Notes: a model not told the origin generated them from the sequence alone. Shown: positions 40,128-49,292, counted from the stretch's first letter. The stretch is DNA of 64,000 bases from Brachybacterium sp. Z12 (GCF_014400405.1 NZ_CP060496.1:310001-374000), one strand, 5' to 3'. Translations and numbers: made by a program.

Positions 40128-40739
40128 ATGGCCCGGCTCGCCCCGGAGGCGGGGGCCGCGCAGCGCACCGGCCCTGCCCTTCCCCGCCCCCTCAGCGTCC
40201 TCGCCGCGCTCGTGCTGCTGCTCTACCCGCTCGGCGCGGGCGCGCTGCTGCTGACCTCGGACGGCTGGGCCGTGAACCGTCTGAACGTGCGGATCTGGTA
40301 CGCCGTCACCGGTGCCTTGGGCCTGCGTGAGCAGGTCACCCCGGAGATGTTCGCGGCGCTCGCGAACGTGGCGCTGTTCGTGCCGTTCTTCGCGGCGCTC
40401 GCCGTGCTGGTGCCCACCTGGTGGTTGGTGGCGGCCGGCGCGGGGCTCTCGATCGCGGTCGAGCTCTACCAGGGCGAGATCGGCACGCGGGAGCAGGACC
40501 TGGTCGACATCCTCGCCAACACCGCCGGGGCCGCGCTCGGCGTCGGCCTCGGGCTGCTCGTGCGACGGCTCGTCGGGAGTCGCGCTCGGAACTGCCGCAC
40601 GGAGCAGCCAGCCGACGCGCCGGCCCGTCAGCCGGGGCTCAGCGGCGCAGGAAGCGCCCCCAGCGCGCCCACCACTCCCGGCGCACCTCGCGCCGAGACG
40701 GGGCATGGCCCAGGCGGAGGCCCAGATGATCGCGATTGA
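40128..40739 (+). CDS. VanZ family membrane protein
   Basis: 203 residues starting two bases after the glycosylphosphotransferase stop. Four membrane helices: SVLAALVLLLYPLGAGALLL, FAALANVALFVPFFAALAVL, TWWLVAAGAGLSIAVELYQ, and VDILANTAGAALGVGLGLLV. NVALFVPF and ELYQGEIGTREQDLVDILAN are the VanZ signature. Family members occur with glycopeptide resistance and with surface polysaccharide genes, but the reaction is not known. The last 45 residues overlap the convergent nucleotidyltransferase gene by 101 bp and are of low complexity, so the true stop may be earlier. Confidence 0.78.
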   Translation: MARLAPEAGAAQRTGPALPRPLSVLAALVLLLYPLGAGALLLTSDGWAVNRLNVRIWYAVTGALGLREQVTPEMFAALANVALFVPFFAALAVLVPTWWLVAAGAGLSIAVELYQGEIGTREQDLVDILANTAGAALGVGLGLLVRRLVGSRARNCRTEQPADAPARQPGLSGAGSAPSAPTTPGAPRAETGHGPGGGPDDRD

Positions 40740-41472
40740 CCTGCAGCGCCTCGACCAGCAGCCGCACCGTCTCCAGCGGTCCCTCGGCGTCCCGCAGCCG
40801 TGCCCGCCATACCTCCCGCGGGGCGGCGCCGTCGTGCACCGCCTGCCACACCCGCGCCCCGGGCAGGCCCTCCACGGTCTCCGGGCGACCGATCGCGAGC
40901 GCGAGCGGCACCTGGGCACCGAGCTCGGCGGCGAGACCCTCGATCCGCGACCGCTCCGCCTCGTCCACCTCGGTCCAGGCCACGCGCACGTCATGACGGG
41001 AGCGGCCGCTCGCATCGCGGGCGGCGTGCACCAGCAGCACCAGCCTCTGCGCGGTGAGATCCGGGACCGCGCACGCAGCGCCGCCGAGATCCACGCTCTC
41101 CCGGCGCGTCCACAGCTGCTCGAAGGTCGCCGCCGCATCCCGGTCCAGACCCGGGAAGGCGCGGTGCAGATCGGCCGTTCCCCACACGCGGTGGTGGAAC
41201 GCCGCCGCATGCGCGAACACGCTGCCGTGCTCGAAGGTGGTCACCTGCTCCCAGCCGTCGGCCTCGAGCGCGGCCACCAGCGGCGCGACCTGCGCCGGGT
41301 CCACCAGCACGTCGCAGTCCGAGGAGCCGGCGCGGCCCTCGGCCAGCAGCGGATGCAGCGCCTCGCCCTTGAGATGCAAGATCCTCACACCCGCATTTCG
41401 GGCAATATGGTCGAGGCAGCCATGGGCCATGCGCAGACGCACCGGGACCGGCACCTGCACGGGGGATGTCAT
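40639..41472 (-). CDS. Nucleotidyltransferase family protein (NTP_transf_5-like)
   Basis: 277 residues from ATG 41472. The N-terminal part has HLKGEALHPLLAEGRAGSSD followed by CDVLVDPAQV, the GS...DxD pattern of the polymerase-beta-like fold, then SVFAHAAAFHHRVWGTADLH and an alpha-helical C-terminus (LTAQRLVLLVHAARDAS, LLVEALQVNRDHLGL). A longer frame to 41595 exists, but a TACACT box 7 nt before ATG 41472 supports the shorter leaderless form. Family members accompany HPr-kinase-like and PqqD-like genes, both found on the other strand at 42804-44225. Confidence 0.72.
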   Translation of the reverse strand: MTSPVQVPVPVRLRMAHGCLDHIARNAGVRILHLKGEALHPLLAEGRAGSSDCDVLVDPAQVAPLVAALEADGWEQVTTFEHGSVFAHAAAFHHRVWGTADLHRAFPGLDRDAAATFEQLWTRRESVDLGGAACAVPDLTAQRLVLLVHAARDASGRSRHDVRVAWTEVDEAERSRIEGLAAELGAQVPLALAIGRPETVEGLPGARVWQAVHDGAAPREVWRARLRDAEGPLETVRLLVEALQVNRDHLGLRLGHAPSRREVRREWWARWGRFLRR

Positions 41473-41479
41473 GGGGGCA

Positions 41480-41485
41480 AGTGTA
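41480..41485 (-). promoter_or_regulatory. Leaderless -10 box (TACACT) for the nucleotidyltransferase gene
   Basis: TACACT on the minus strand is followed by seven bases and ATG 41472, with no ribosome-binding site. It decides between the two possible starts. Confidence 0.5.
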
Positions 41486-41593
41486 GGAGCCGCCGGCCCC
41501 TGGCCGCGGGACCGGCAGCAGCGCCCGCGGGCGAAAGGACGCTCGTCATGAGCGCAGAAGAACGCAGGGACGAGAAGGGGAGGGGGAGCGGAC

Positions 41594-42807
41594 ATGTGGG
41601 AGCTCGATAGCCGCGTCCAGCACTACGACTGGGGATCGACCACCGCGATCCCCGAGTTCCTGGGTCGTCCCGCCGACGGCGCCCCTGGGCCGAGGCCTGG
41701 TACGGGGCGCACCCGCTGGCGCCCTCCACCCTCGTCACCGGACAGGACGCCGGGGCCGGCCTCGACGCCGCGATCGCCGCGGACCCGCGCCGCATGCTCG
41801 GCGACGGCGTGGAGCGCGCCTTCGGCGCCCGCCTGCCCTATCTGCTGAAGGTCATCGCGCCGGAGAAGCCGCTGTCCCTGCAGGTCCACCCCGATCGCGA
41901 GCACGCCCAGGAGTCCTTCGCCGCGGAGACCGCGGCCGGGCTCCCGCTCGAGTCGCCGCTGCGCAACTACCGCGACGACAACCACAAGCCCGAGATGCTG
42001 ATCGCGCTGACCCGGTTCACCGCGCTGTGCGGGTTCCGCACCCCGCGCCGCGCCGCCGCGCTCCTGGAGGGGCTGGGGACCGACCTCACCGATCGGCTCC
42101 ACACCCTCCTCACCCGCAGTCCCACCGCCCACGGCATGCGCGCCGCGTTCCGCACCCTGGTCTCCTCTGCGATGCGCCCCGACCCCGAGGCGGTCCAGCA
42201 GGTCGTCGAGGCCTGCCGGGCTCGTGCCGACTCCGGCCGCTCGCCCTCCCCGCGCATCGACCAGATCGTCGCGCTGCTGGCCGAGCACCACCCGGGCGAT
42301 CCCGGGGTGGTCGCCGCGCTGCTGCTGAACCCTGTCACCCTCCGCCCCGGCGAGGCGATGTTCGTGCCCGCCGGCACCCTGCACGCCTACCTGCACGGCG
42401 TGGGCCTGGAGATCATGGCCGCCAGCGACAACGTGCTGCGCGCCGGGCTGACCCCCAAGAAGGTCGACGCCGACGAGATGCTGCAGTGCGTGAGCGTGCA
42501 GGCCGCGCCGCCGCTGCGCGTCGCGCCGGAGCGGCAGAACGCGACGTCGGTCGCCTACTACGCGCCCGTCGACGACTTCGAGCTGTCGCTCACCACGCTC
42601 ACGGATCCGCCCGGCACCTTCCGCACCCGCCACCGCGTCCCCGGCGGCGGACCCCGCACCCTCCTCGGCCTCGAGGGCGAGGTGCTGGTGCAGAGCGACC
42701 TGGGCCGCCACGTGCTCACCGCCGGCAAGGCCCTGTTCGTGCCCGCCGCCGCCGGTCAGCTCTACGCCGGCGGCTCCGGCCGCTTCGTCCAGGCGAGCGT
42801 CCCGTGA
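41594..42807 (+). CDS. manA: Mannose-6-phosphate isomerase, class I (one frameshift)
   Basis: About 404 residues after repair. Interconverts fructose-6-phosphate and mannose-6-phosphate, feeding GDP-mannose synthesis for glycans. Zinc-site and family motifs: VQHYDWGSTTAIPEFLG, LPYLLKVIAPEKPLSLQVHP, NYRDDNHKPEMLIALTRFTA, PAGTLHAYLHGVGLEIMAAS, DNVLRAGLTPKKVD. The frame breaks in the C4 run at 41682-41685; one added C gives DGAPWAEAWYGAHPLAPS. ATG 41594 has a strong GGGAGGGGGAG site. Its stop overlaps the PqqD-like gene by GTGA. Confidence 0.9.
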
Positions 42808-43091
42808 CCCGCTACCGGCTGCGCCCTCTGGTCAGCGACTGGGACGGGGAGGACCTGTGGGTGGGGGCGCTGCCCCACGGCCCGATCACCCGCATCCAGG
42901 GCGTGGGCGCCCTCGTGCTCGAGCTGCTCGCCGAGACGCCGGACCGCGCGGCGAGTCCCGCCGAGCTCGCAGACCGGCTGCGGCAGGAGGTCGAGGACGT
43001 GCCCGAGGACGCCGAGCAGATCATCACCAGCTTCCTCGCCGAGCTCGATACGGGCGGGATCCTCGAGACGATCGACGGTGACGCCGCGTGA
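42804..43091 (+). CDS. PqqD-like small protein
   Basis: 95 residues with the winged-helix layout of PqqD-type peptide chaperones: ITRIQGVGALVLELLAE, SPAELADRLRQEVEDVP, EDAEQIITSFLAELDTGGIL. In PQQ and lasso-peptide pathways such domains hold a peptide for a modifying enzyme. Here there is no visible precursor peptide or radical-SAM gene, but it overlaps manA on one side (GTGA) and the HPr-kinase-like gene on the other (GTGA at 43088), which points to a shared function with that kinase. Confidence 0.65.
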   Translation: MTRYRLRPLVSDWDGEDLWVGALPHGPITRIQGVGALVLELLAETPDRAASPAELADRLRQEVEDVPEDAEQIITSFLAELDTGGILETIDGDAA

Positions 43092-44225
43092 CCGCCGACC
43101 TCGCCACCGCGACCCGGCTCGAGGTCGCCGGCCACAGCGTGCTGCTCACCTTCGGGCCCGGCCTGGAGACCGTGGCCGAGGAGATCGACACCCTGTGGTC
43201 CCACCTGCTTTCGGCCGACGACGACGGTGCGACGCCGCAGATCCGCCTCGACTACGCGCTCGCCGGCGGCGACCTCCCCGCCGGGACCGTCCCGCTGCAG
43301 GCGCGGCCCGAGGCGAGCTACACCATCTCCGGCCACCTCACCCGCGAGGTGATCCGCCGACTGATCGGCACCCGCCTGCTGCTCCACGCCGGCGCCGTCG
43401 CCCACCCCGAGCTCGGCACCCTCGTGCTCGTCGGCGCGTCCGGGGCCGGGAAGTCCACCGCCTCCTCCCTGCTCGGACGGGACGGCGCCTATCTCACCGA
43501 CGAGCTGACGATCATCACACCCGGCAGCTTCACGCTCACCCCGTATCCCAAGCCCGTCTCCAAGCACGACCCGGAGCTCGGCGCGAAGCGGGATCTCGCC
43601 TTGCCGGGCCTGGGCCTGCGCGCCGCCGATGAGGTGGCCGCCCCGGCGCCGGCGATGGTGCTGCTGCTCGAGCGGATCCGGGACGAGGACGAGGCGGGGG
43701 AGGGGGCCTCGGTGACGCGGGTGTCGCTGTCCGAGGCGCTGACCCGGATCGTGCCGCAGACCTCCTCGCTGTGGGAGGTGCCCGGCGGCCTTGCTGCGCT
43801 CGCCGCCCTGCTGGACTCCGTGGGCGGCGCTCTGGAGGTGCGCTACCGGGAAGCCGCCGAGCTCGAGGAGCTGCTGCGCCGCCTGCCGCCGCCCGAGCAC
43901 GTCGAGACGGTCGAGATCGAGCCGCGTCCCGGAGACGCGGATGCCGGGAGGACACGGCGCCGGCGCCCGGCACGATCGCAGCCGCTCCGTTCCGCCAGGC
44001 GCTCGCCGTCGAGTCCGGGCTGTTCGTGCTCGGCCAGCACGGCGCGATCCACCTGCCGGGCCTCGCGGGACTGGTCTGGGACCTGCTCGCCGACGCGGGC
44101 CCCCTCACTTTCGACCAGCTCGAGCAACTGGTGGTCGAGGAGATCGGGAGCATCCCGAGAGCGCGGCCCTGGTCCGCGGCGCGGTCACGGAGCTCGTGGG
44201 TCACGGCTGGGCCCGCCAGGGCTGA
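43088..44225 (+). CDS. HPr-kinase-like P-loop protein with C-terminal PqqD-like domain (two frameshifts)
   Basis: About 380 residues after repair. The core resembles HprK/PEP-carboxykinase P-loop domains: LIGTRLLLHAGAVAHPELGT, Walker A VLVGASGAGKSTASSLLGRD, LTDELTIITPGSFTLTPYPK and VSKHDPELGAKRDLALPG. The end (FRQALAVESGLFVLGQHGAI, LVWDLLADAGPLTFDQLEQL, AVTELVGHGWARQG) is a second PqqD-like module. Breaks at the G3 runs 43946-43948 and 44146-44148, each one base short. I recall NCBI families named HPr-rel-A system kinase and PqqD partner, usually near glycan genes; target and chemistry are unknown. The stop abuts the convergent phosphatase gene. Confidence 0.72.
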
Positions 44226-44789
44226 TCAGGGGGCGAGGATGCCCCGGCGCAGCACCGGCACCAGCTGCTCCACCCGTTCGGTCAGCAATGCGGCCGTCCG
44301 CGCCGCCTGCGCCGCGTCCTTGCCGTAGGGATCGGGGACGTCGAGGCCCGCGGGAATCGCGCGGCGCGTCCACGCGGAGATGATTTCCTTCAGCGAAGAA
44401 TCCGGATTCTCCGACGCCATCCGAACGAGCTCTGGAACATGTCCCATATGTCCAATGCGCCGAGCTGCGGCAGGGAATTCATCCAGGAGGTAGGCGCGCT
44501 GTCGACGCGACATCGTCAGGATCAGATCCGCCCCGAGGTCCGCGGCGGATACCTGACGGGCGCGAAAGCCCTGCGGGTCGACCCCGCGCGCCGAGAGCTC
44601 GCCCGCCATCTGCGACTCCATCGCCATGCCCTCCAGGGCGAAGATGCCCCTGCTCGCGGCGCGATTGCCAGGCAGTCGATCACGCAGGAGATGCTCGGCG
44701 AAAGGGGAGCGGCAGACGTTGCCGGTGCACACGAACAGGACCGAGGGCGGCTGCGGCTCCGGGCGGCGTCCGGGGGCGGGAGAGCTCAT
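44226..44789 (-). CDS. Low-molecular-weight protein-tyrosine phosphatase (Wzb/Etp-like)
   Basis: 187 residues. The P-loop VLFVCTGNVCRSPFAEHLL carries the catalytic CX5R, and LDVPDPYGKD supplies the general-acid Asp. It could dephosphorylate the BY-kinase encoded at 5931, completing a Wzc/Wzb pair, although the two genes are 37 kb apart. A GTG two codons upstream (44795) is possible, but ATG 44789 lies exactly six bases after a TAGTCT box, supporting a leaderless start. Confidence 0.9.
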   Translation of the reverse strand: MSSPAPGRRPEPQPPSVLFVCTGNVCRSPFAEHLLRDRLPGNRAASRGIFALEGMAMESQMAGELSARGVDPQGFRARQVSAADLGADLILTMSRRQRAYLLDEFPAAARRIGHMGHVPELVRMASENPDSSLKEIISAWTRRAIPAGLDVPDPYGKDAAQAARTAALLTERVEQLVPVLRRGILAP

Positions 44790-44795
44790 GCGCAC

Positions 44796-44801
44796 AGACT
44801 A
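44796..44801 (-). promoter_or_regulatory. Leaderless -10 box (TAGTCT) for the phosphatase gene
   Basis: On the minus strand TAGTCT, six bases, then ATG 44789, with no ribosome-binding site. Confidence 0.55.
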
Positions 44802-45106
44802 GACGCCACAGGAGACTTGTCGGAAATATCCAGATAAAAGTCGCGACGCGAAAAACTTACTCGGCGGTACGGTCACGGAAAGGTGTCGGAGGCGAAGAAT
44901 CGTGACCGCCCTCCTTTCTATTCGCCGAGGGCATGACAATATCGGGGGCGTGACGGTCCGCCGTCGCACCTGTCCGCCTGAGAGCGCCTCCCTCGGAAGG
45001 TGCCAGCTGGTGCGCCCGGAGCGAAGCGTCCCCGTCGTCCACTCGACGCGACCCGGCCACTCGTGAGGTGAGGCGCCGGGACGCCTGTGCCCGAAAAGAG
45101 GTTTCC
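44802..45106. other. Divergent intergenic region before the anchor-G protein gene
   Basis: About 300 bp between divergent genes. It contains an AT-richer stretch near 44815-44860 (AAATATCCAGATAAAAG, GCGAAAAACTTAC) likely to hold promoters, then GC-rich sequence with AAAGAGG before GTG 45107. No conserved short ORF or recognised riboswitch is seen. Confidence 0.4.
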
Positions 45107-46778
45107 GTGACCGCACCCTCCCGTGTCCGCCCCGCCGAGGCCGGACACTCCGCCTTCACCCGCCGCACCCTCGTCAAGGGCGCGGCCTGGGCGACCCCCG
45201 TCGCCGCGTTCTCGCTCAGCGCGCCGGCGATGGCGGCGTCACCGCTGAACTGCATGCCTGCGGGGACGCTCTTCGATGCACAGTCCCGAGCGAGGATCCT
45301 GAGCGGAATGATCGGAGGGGCCGACCTCGATGCTCTCGCCGAGGTCGGCGGCGCACATGCGGTTGCCTCCGATCCGCCGACCGGAGGGGGCACCGCGACG
45401 CAGGCGCTCGATGCGGGGCAGCTCGATGTCGGCCTGCTGAGTGCCATCCAGCTGAACCTCGGTGGACTCACCGGAGTCGTCTCGGAGCTGCTCGACCTCA
45501 CCACCGGCCAGGAGGCGGGCATCCTCAACGAGTACGCCTTTGCCCATGCCGCGTTCGGAGGAGATGGCACAGCCGAGGTCGGAGGAGCAGGGGCTGTTGA
45601 TCGGGCCAGCGGGATGGTCACCTTCGACGAGCAGGCGCCGAATCCGCCGTCCCTCGGCACCATCAATCTCAAGTCCCTGCTGCTCGAGCTGACCGAGTCG
45701 CCCGGAGTCACCGACTTTGTCTCCACTCTCGCCGGACTCGATCTCGACATCGGAGCCGTGGCAGGCAGGGCGAGCATGGACTCGGGCTGCGAAGACCCGG
45801 GAGAGGAAGACGTCACCCGCGAGTACAACCTCGCGTATCTGAAGCTTCTCGTCGTCGACTCCACGGCTACCAGCGGGCTCCTCGACTTCGTCAACACGTC
45901 GCTCGGGACGATCACGCTGAGCACCGATCAGATCTATGAGGGTCTTGAGGCAATCCCTGCGCTGGGTCCTCTGCTCTCCCTGCTCGGGAGTAACACCCTG
46001 TCACTCACGGCGTCGCTCAACCCCGGCGAGATCACCGGGACTCCTCTGCCCGAGGGGCCGAGCGAGGTGAATCCGGAAGCTCTCAACCCCGCCGTCCAGT
46101 TGAATCTGAGCGGCGATCCGGCGCAGGGGTCACCCGTCACCATCGATCTAGGAGCACTGCTCGGGGAGGCCTATGGTGGCGGTGTTTCGCCCTGGCTCAA
46201 CGATCTCGCTCCCAACAGCCGTCTGCTCATCGAGGGGGCGCGCGCCGGCCGAGGCCGCGGTTCAGCTTGTAGACGATATCCGCAAGGCGCTGCTCGAGCG
46301 AGTGAAGGACATCCTGCAGGTGAGCGTCCGAGGTGGGCTTCGCGCGCCCATCAGTGGTCGATACCCCCTGGAGATCGACGCTTCGCTGCGCAGCATTCTC
46401 GAGGGGACTGCGGACGTGCGACTCATCGGGCTTCCTCTCGGCCCGATTCTGAATCCGCTTCTTGGTGGGATCGGCTCGCTGGTTGAAGGGGCCCTCGACG
46501 GGCTGCTCGGGCCGGAGGGCGCAGTGCAGACCGTGCTCACTCCGGTGAGCGACCTCCTCGCATCTCTCCTGGACCTTCTTTCCGGGGTGCTGGCCATCAC
46601 TGTGAATGCACAGAACTCGTCGGGTGGCACCGTCCCGTCCGCCTATGCCAGCACGAACTTCGAGTCGGGCCGCTATGACGTCGCGGCGCTCCACCTTGAG
46701 ATTCTCGGACTGGCAGACTTGCTGAACCTCTCCCTCGGGCGAGGGTCGGTCGGGGAGAACCGCGCCCGCAGAGGCTGA
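45107..46778 (+). CDS. Choice-of-anchor G family Tat-exported surface protein (one frameshift)
   Basis: About 556 residues after repair. A twin-arginine signal (FTRRTLVKGAAWATPVAAFS, then APAMAAS) is followed by the choice-of-anchor G pattern: ALDAGQLDVGLLSAIQLNLG, LTGVVSELLDLTTGQEAGIL, NEYAFAHAAFGG, GAGAVDRASGMV, and repeated Leu/Gly-rich beta segments. These proteins occur at actinobacterial surfaces, attached by mechanisms still to be assigned; no LPXTG is present here. The frame changes near 46237-46242, best explained by one extra G (repair EGRAPAEAAVQLVDDI). GTG 45107 is chosen for AAAGAGG upstream. Confidence 0.75.
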
Positions 46779-46842
46779 GTCGAGGGCCGCGAGCAGGATG
46801 CCGTCCGGAAGCTCGCCCCTCGCTGATCAGCACTGGACTGTG

Positions 46843-46878
46843 AAGGAGCCCGTCGTGCCATGGCGCGACGGGCTCCTT
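46843..46878. terminator. Strong terminator hairpin
   Basis: AAGGAGCCCGTCG and CGACGGGCTCCTT form a perfect 13-bp stem around a 10-base loop. It lies between the anchor-G gene and the convergent acyltransferase gene and could serve both strands. Confidence 0.8.
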
Positions 46879-46889
46879 CCTCTCCACAC

Positions 46890-46980
46890 TCCACTGCCGG
46901 GCGGCAGCTCCCCGTAGGTCTGCGCCTCTGCCAGTTGCTCCCGGATCTCCTGCACGAACTCGGTCACGGCACGCTCGCCG
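46890..46980 (-). pseudogene. C-terminal remnant of a MauE-thioredoxin paralogue
   Basis: On the minus strand the frame reads GERAVTEFVQEIREQLAEAQ, nearly the same as the end of the gene at 48126-49166 (GSAVIEFVQEIREQLAEAGV). Nothing else of that protein is found here. The acyltransferase gene stop (46981) abuts it. It looks like the trace of a duplication or of recombination between two related operons. Confidence 0.6.
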
Positions 46981-48129
46981 TCACCGTGTGCGCGAGCCCT
47001 CACTCATTGTCGGTGCCTCTATCGCGGCGTCCCGCCGAGGCCGGGGCACAAGCAGGTCTTCGGCTCCGCGAGACAGCCCCTCGAGCGGGCCGCGCACCCA
47101 ACTCTTGGCCGCCGTAACCCGATGCGTGAGCGGTGTGAGCACCGTCTGCCACGCCATCGCGAAGCCCACGCCAAGCACGACGAGCAATGCGAGCATCCAC
47201 CAGTGGTCGTCACGGATCAGCGGATTGTTCACCTGGTAGACGTGGAGCACGAGGATCTGCAGGGCGTACAGCGTGAGGGCCGCCTGACCCGGTGCGGCGA
47301 GCAGCTGCGCGACGCGTGACGGCAGCGCGCGTCCGAGGGGGCTCGCCTGCAGCGTCCACATCGTCAGCAGTATGCCGAGCGCCCCAGTCGCCACGCCGAT
47401 CTGCTCCGATGGAGTGCCGTCGTACGCGTGCACTTCGTACAGGCCCAGCAGGTTCGGGACGACCAACAGCGCCAGCATCACCGCGAAGGCGGCGGCGCTC
47501 GCGAGGGCTCCGCGCCACCACTCCGCCGCCGACATGTTCCGCAGAACCCGGATCGTGAGCATCCCGAGGATCGCGCACAGCAGGAAGCCCGTCATCCGGT
47601 AGCCGCCGGTGCCGCCGATCAGGCCCAGCGCCGTCACGAACACGTTCGGCTCCGAGGCGGTTGTCGCCGCTCCGTGACCGACGATGAGACCGCGATAGAG
47701 ACTCGGCACCGCAACAGCCAGGACGAGGGCGAGGATGGCGGCGCCAACCAGCACGTTCGTGCGTAGCCGCACCAGCGGAAGGCACAGCAACATCAGCACT
47801 CCGAGATGCACGAGCACAATCAGAACGCTCGCCGCAGACCGCATGAGCAGCAATCCGAGCGCGATGACCAGCACCGCCCGCACCGCCTCCCGCAGCACGT
47901 ACCGCCACCCGTGCTCCCCTGAGGTGGACCAGCTCAGTTGAGCGCCCACTCCGATCAGCAGTGCGAACAGGGGAGCGGTGAGGAACTCGCTGACCAGCAG
48001 GACGCGCGCAGGACCGTCGCCGGGTGCGACATGCGCGATGACCATCAAGACATAGGCAGCGCCGCGCGCCCAGTCCACGAAGAGCAGGCGAGAACCGCCG
48101 GACCGCTCCGCGGGAGTCCCGCCACTCAC
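46981..48129 (-). CDS. Multipass membrane acyltransferase-like protein (DUF1624/HGSNAT-like)
   Basis: 382 residues with about ten helices. The start LLFVDWARGAAYVLMVIAHV matches the D-x2-RG-x6-M-x2-H opening of DUF1624 and related membrane acetyltransferases; FLTAPLFALLIGVGAQLSWS, GFLLCAILGMLTIRVL and a cytosolic Arg-rich tail follow. The reaction may be acetyl transfer across the membrane to an amino sugar, but this is by family analogy. GTG 48129 overlaps the MauE-thioredoxin stop (GTGA), so the two are coupled. Confidence 0.7.
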   Translation of the reverse strand: MSGGTPAERSGGSRLLFVDWARGAAYVLMVIAHVAPGDGPARVLLVSEFLTAPLFALLIGVGAQLSWSTSGEHGWRYVLREAVRAVLVIALGLLLMRSAASVLIVLVHLGVLMLLCLPLVRLRTNVLVGAAILALVLAVAVPSLYRGLIVGHGAATTASEPNVFVTALGLIGGTGGYRMTGFLLCAILGMLTIRVLRNMSAAEWWRGALASAAAFAVMLALLVVPNLLGLYEVHAYDGTPSEQIGVATGALGILLTMWTLQASPLGRALPSRVAQLLAAPGQAALTLYALQILVLHVYQVNNPLIRDDHWWMLALLVVLGVGFAMAWQTVLTPLTHRVTAAKSWVRGPLEGLSRGAEDLLVPRPRRDAAIEAPTMSEGSRTR

Positions 48130-49166
48130 TCGGTCGCGTCCTGCTCGCCGCTGACGCCCGCCTCCGCCAGCTGCTCCCTGATCTCCTGCACGAACTCGAT
48201 CACGGCGCTGCCGCCGTTGACGGGGCCGCCGGCGAGCTGACCGTCGGCCCCCAGCAGCACCGCGCTCGGCGCACTCGTGCCGCCGAGCGTGGTCCGGGCG
48301 GTGAACTGCAGGTCGTGCAGGGCGTGGCCCTCGACGCGGTCCGTCGTCCGTTCGCGCAGCTGGTCTAGGGGGCGGGGGAACACGAACCGCACCTGCAGCG
48401 TATGCTCCAGCTCGCCGATCCACTCCTCGGCGTGGTCCAACACCCGCTCGCACGGACCGCAGCCCTCGGTGACGAACACCAGCAGTGCCGCGCGCTGCGC
48501 GGTGAGCTGAGTGAGGGTGATCAGGCGGCCGTCCGGCTGCTGCAGGACCGCCGCCGGGATCGGGGAGCGCTCGTAGTCCAGCAGCTCGTCCTCGTCCACG
48601 TCGGCCGCGGCAGTGGAGGCAGCGGTCGCGGCGTCGGCATCGGCCTCGGCGACGCTGCCGCCGATCGTGGCGGCGGTAAGCGCGATCGCGGTCAGCAGTG
48701 CGAGCCCGAGCCCGATCAGCCCCAACGGCGCCTGCACCAAGAAGGTGGTCATCGCGCCGCTCGCGGCCGCGACCACGGTCAGCAGGCCCAGCACGTTGAG
48801 GATCACGTTCCGCACCAGCGTGGTGCGGGAGACGGTGGGGGAGGCGAGGGTGCCGAAGAAGCAGGAGCAGTGCACCTGCTCCTCGAACGTCAGCGCCCGC
48901 GCGATGATCACCAGATAGGTGAACATCAGAGCTGTCACCAGACCTGCCAGCAGCACCTGCAGGGGAGGCACAGGAATCCACAGCGCGAGCGCCAGGAAGA
49001 TCTCCATCACCGGTAGCACCGAGGCGACCGAGGCGTGCGTCGTCGGCAGCGGAAGGCGCAGCGAGCGCATCGCGTCCTGCGTCCCCTCGCGAGCACCGAG
49101 CTTCGCGAGCCCGGAGATCAGCAGGGTGATCGACAGCAGGATCGGTGCCGACAGCAGCACAGCCAT
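48126..49166 (-). CDS. MauE/DoxX-like membrane protein with C-terminal thioredoxin domain
   Basis: Intact 346 residues. Four helices at residues 5-175 (APILLSITLLISGLAKLGAR, MEIFLALALWIPVPPLQVLL, TYLVIIARAL) with a conserved VHCSCFFG cysteine pair resemble MauE. After an Ala/Asp-rich linker comes a thioredoxin fold with the active pair in VFVTEGCGPCERVLDH and the cis-Pro segment GGTSAPSAVLLGADG. MauE-type proteins pass electrons to disulfide-forming or -isomerising partners outside the membrane. Likely target here unknown. ATG 49166 has GGAGG 8 nt upstream. Confidence 0.8.
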   Translation of the reverse strand: MAVLLSAPILLSITLLISGLAKLGAREGTQDAMRSLRLPLPTTHASVASVLPVMEIFLALALWIPVPPLQVLLAGLVTALMFTYLVIIARALTFEEQVHCSCFFGTLASPTVSRTTLVRNVILNVLGLLTVVAAASGAMTTFLVQAPLGLIGLGLALLTAIALTAATIGGSVAEADADAATAASTAAADVDEDELLDYERSPIPAAVLQQPDGRLITLTQLTAQRAALLVFVTEGCGPCERVLDHAEEWIGELEHTLQVRFVFPRPLDQLRERTTDRVEGHALHDLQFTARTTLGGTSAPSAVLLGADGQLAGGPVNGGSAVIEFVQEIREQLAEAGVSGEQDATE

Positions 49167-49292
49167 TCGGGGAGCCTCCTCGCGTCGGCCCGGCCTTCGG
49201 GACGGCGTCAGCCTCCATTGTCGGGCATCGACGCCCGTCGGAGCGGGGGCAGACCAGTCGTTCGCCCACGGCGCACCGCGACCCGTCGGCCC

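Noticed and set aside
42804..44225. Lasso peptide or other RiPP biosynthetic cluster
   Set aside because: PqqD-like and HPr-kinase-like genes fit such clusters, but no asparagine-synthetase-like cyclase, transglutaminase-like protease, radical-SAM enzyme or precursor peptide is present.
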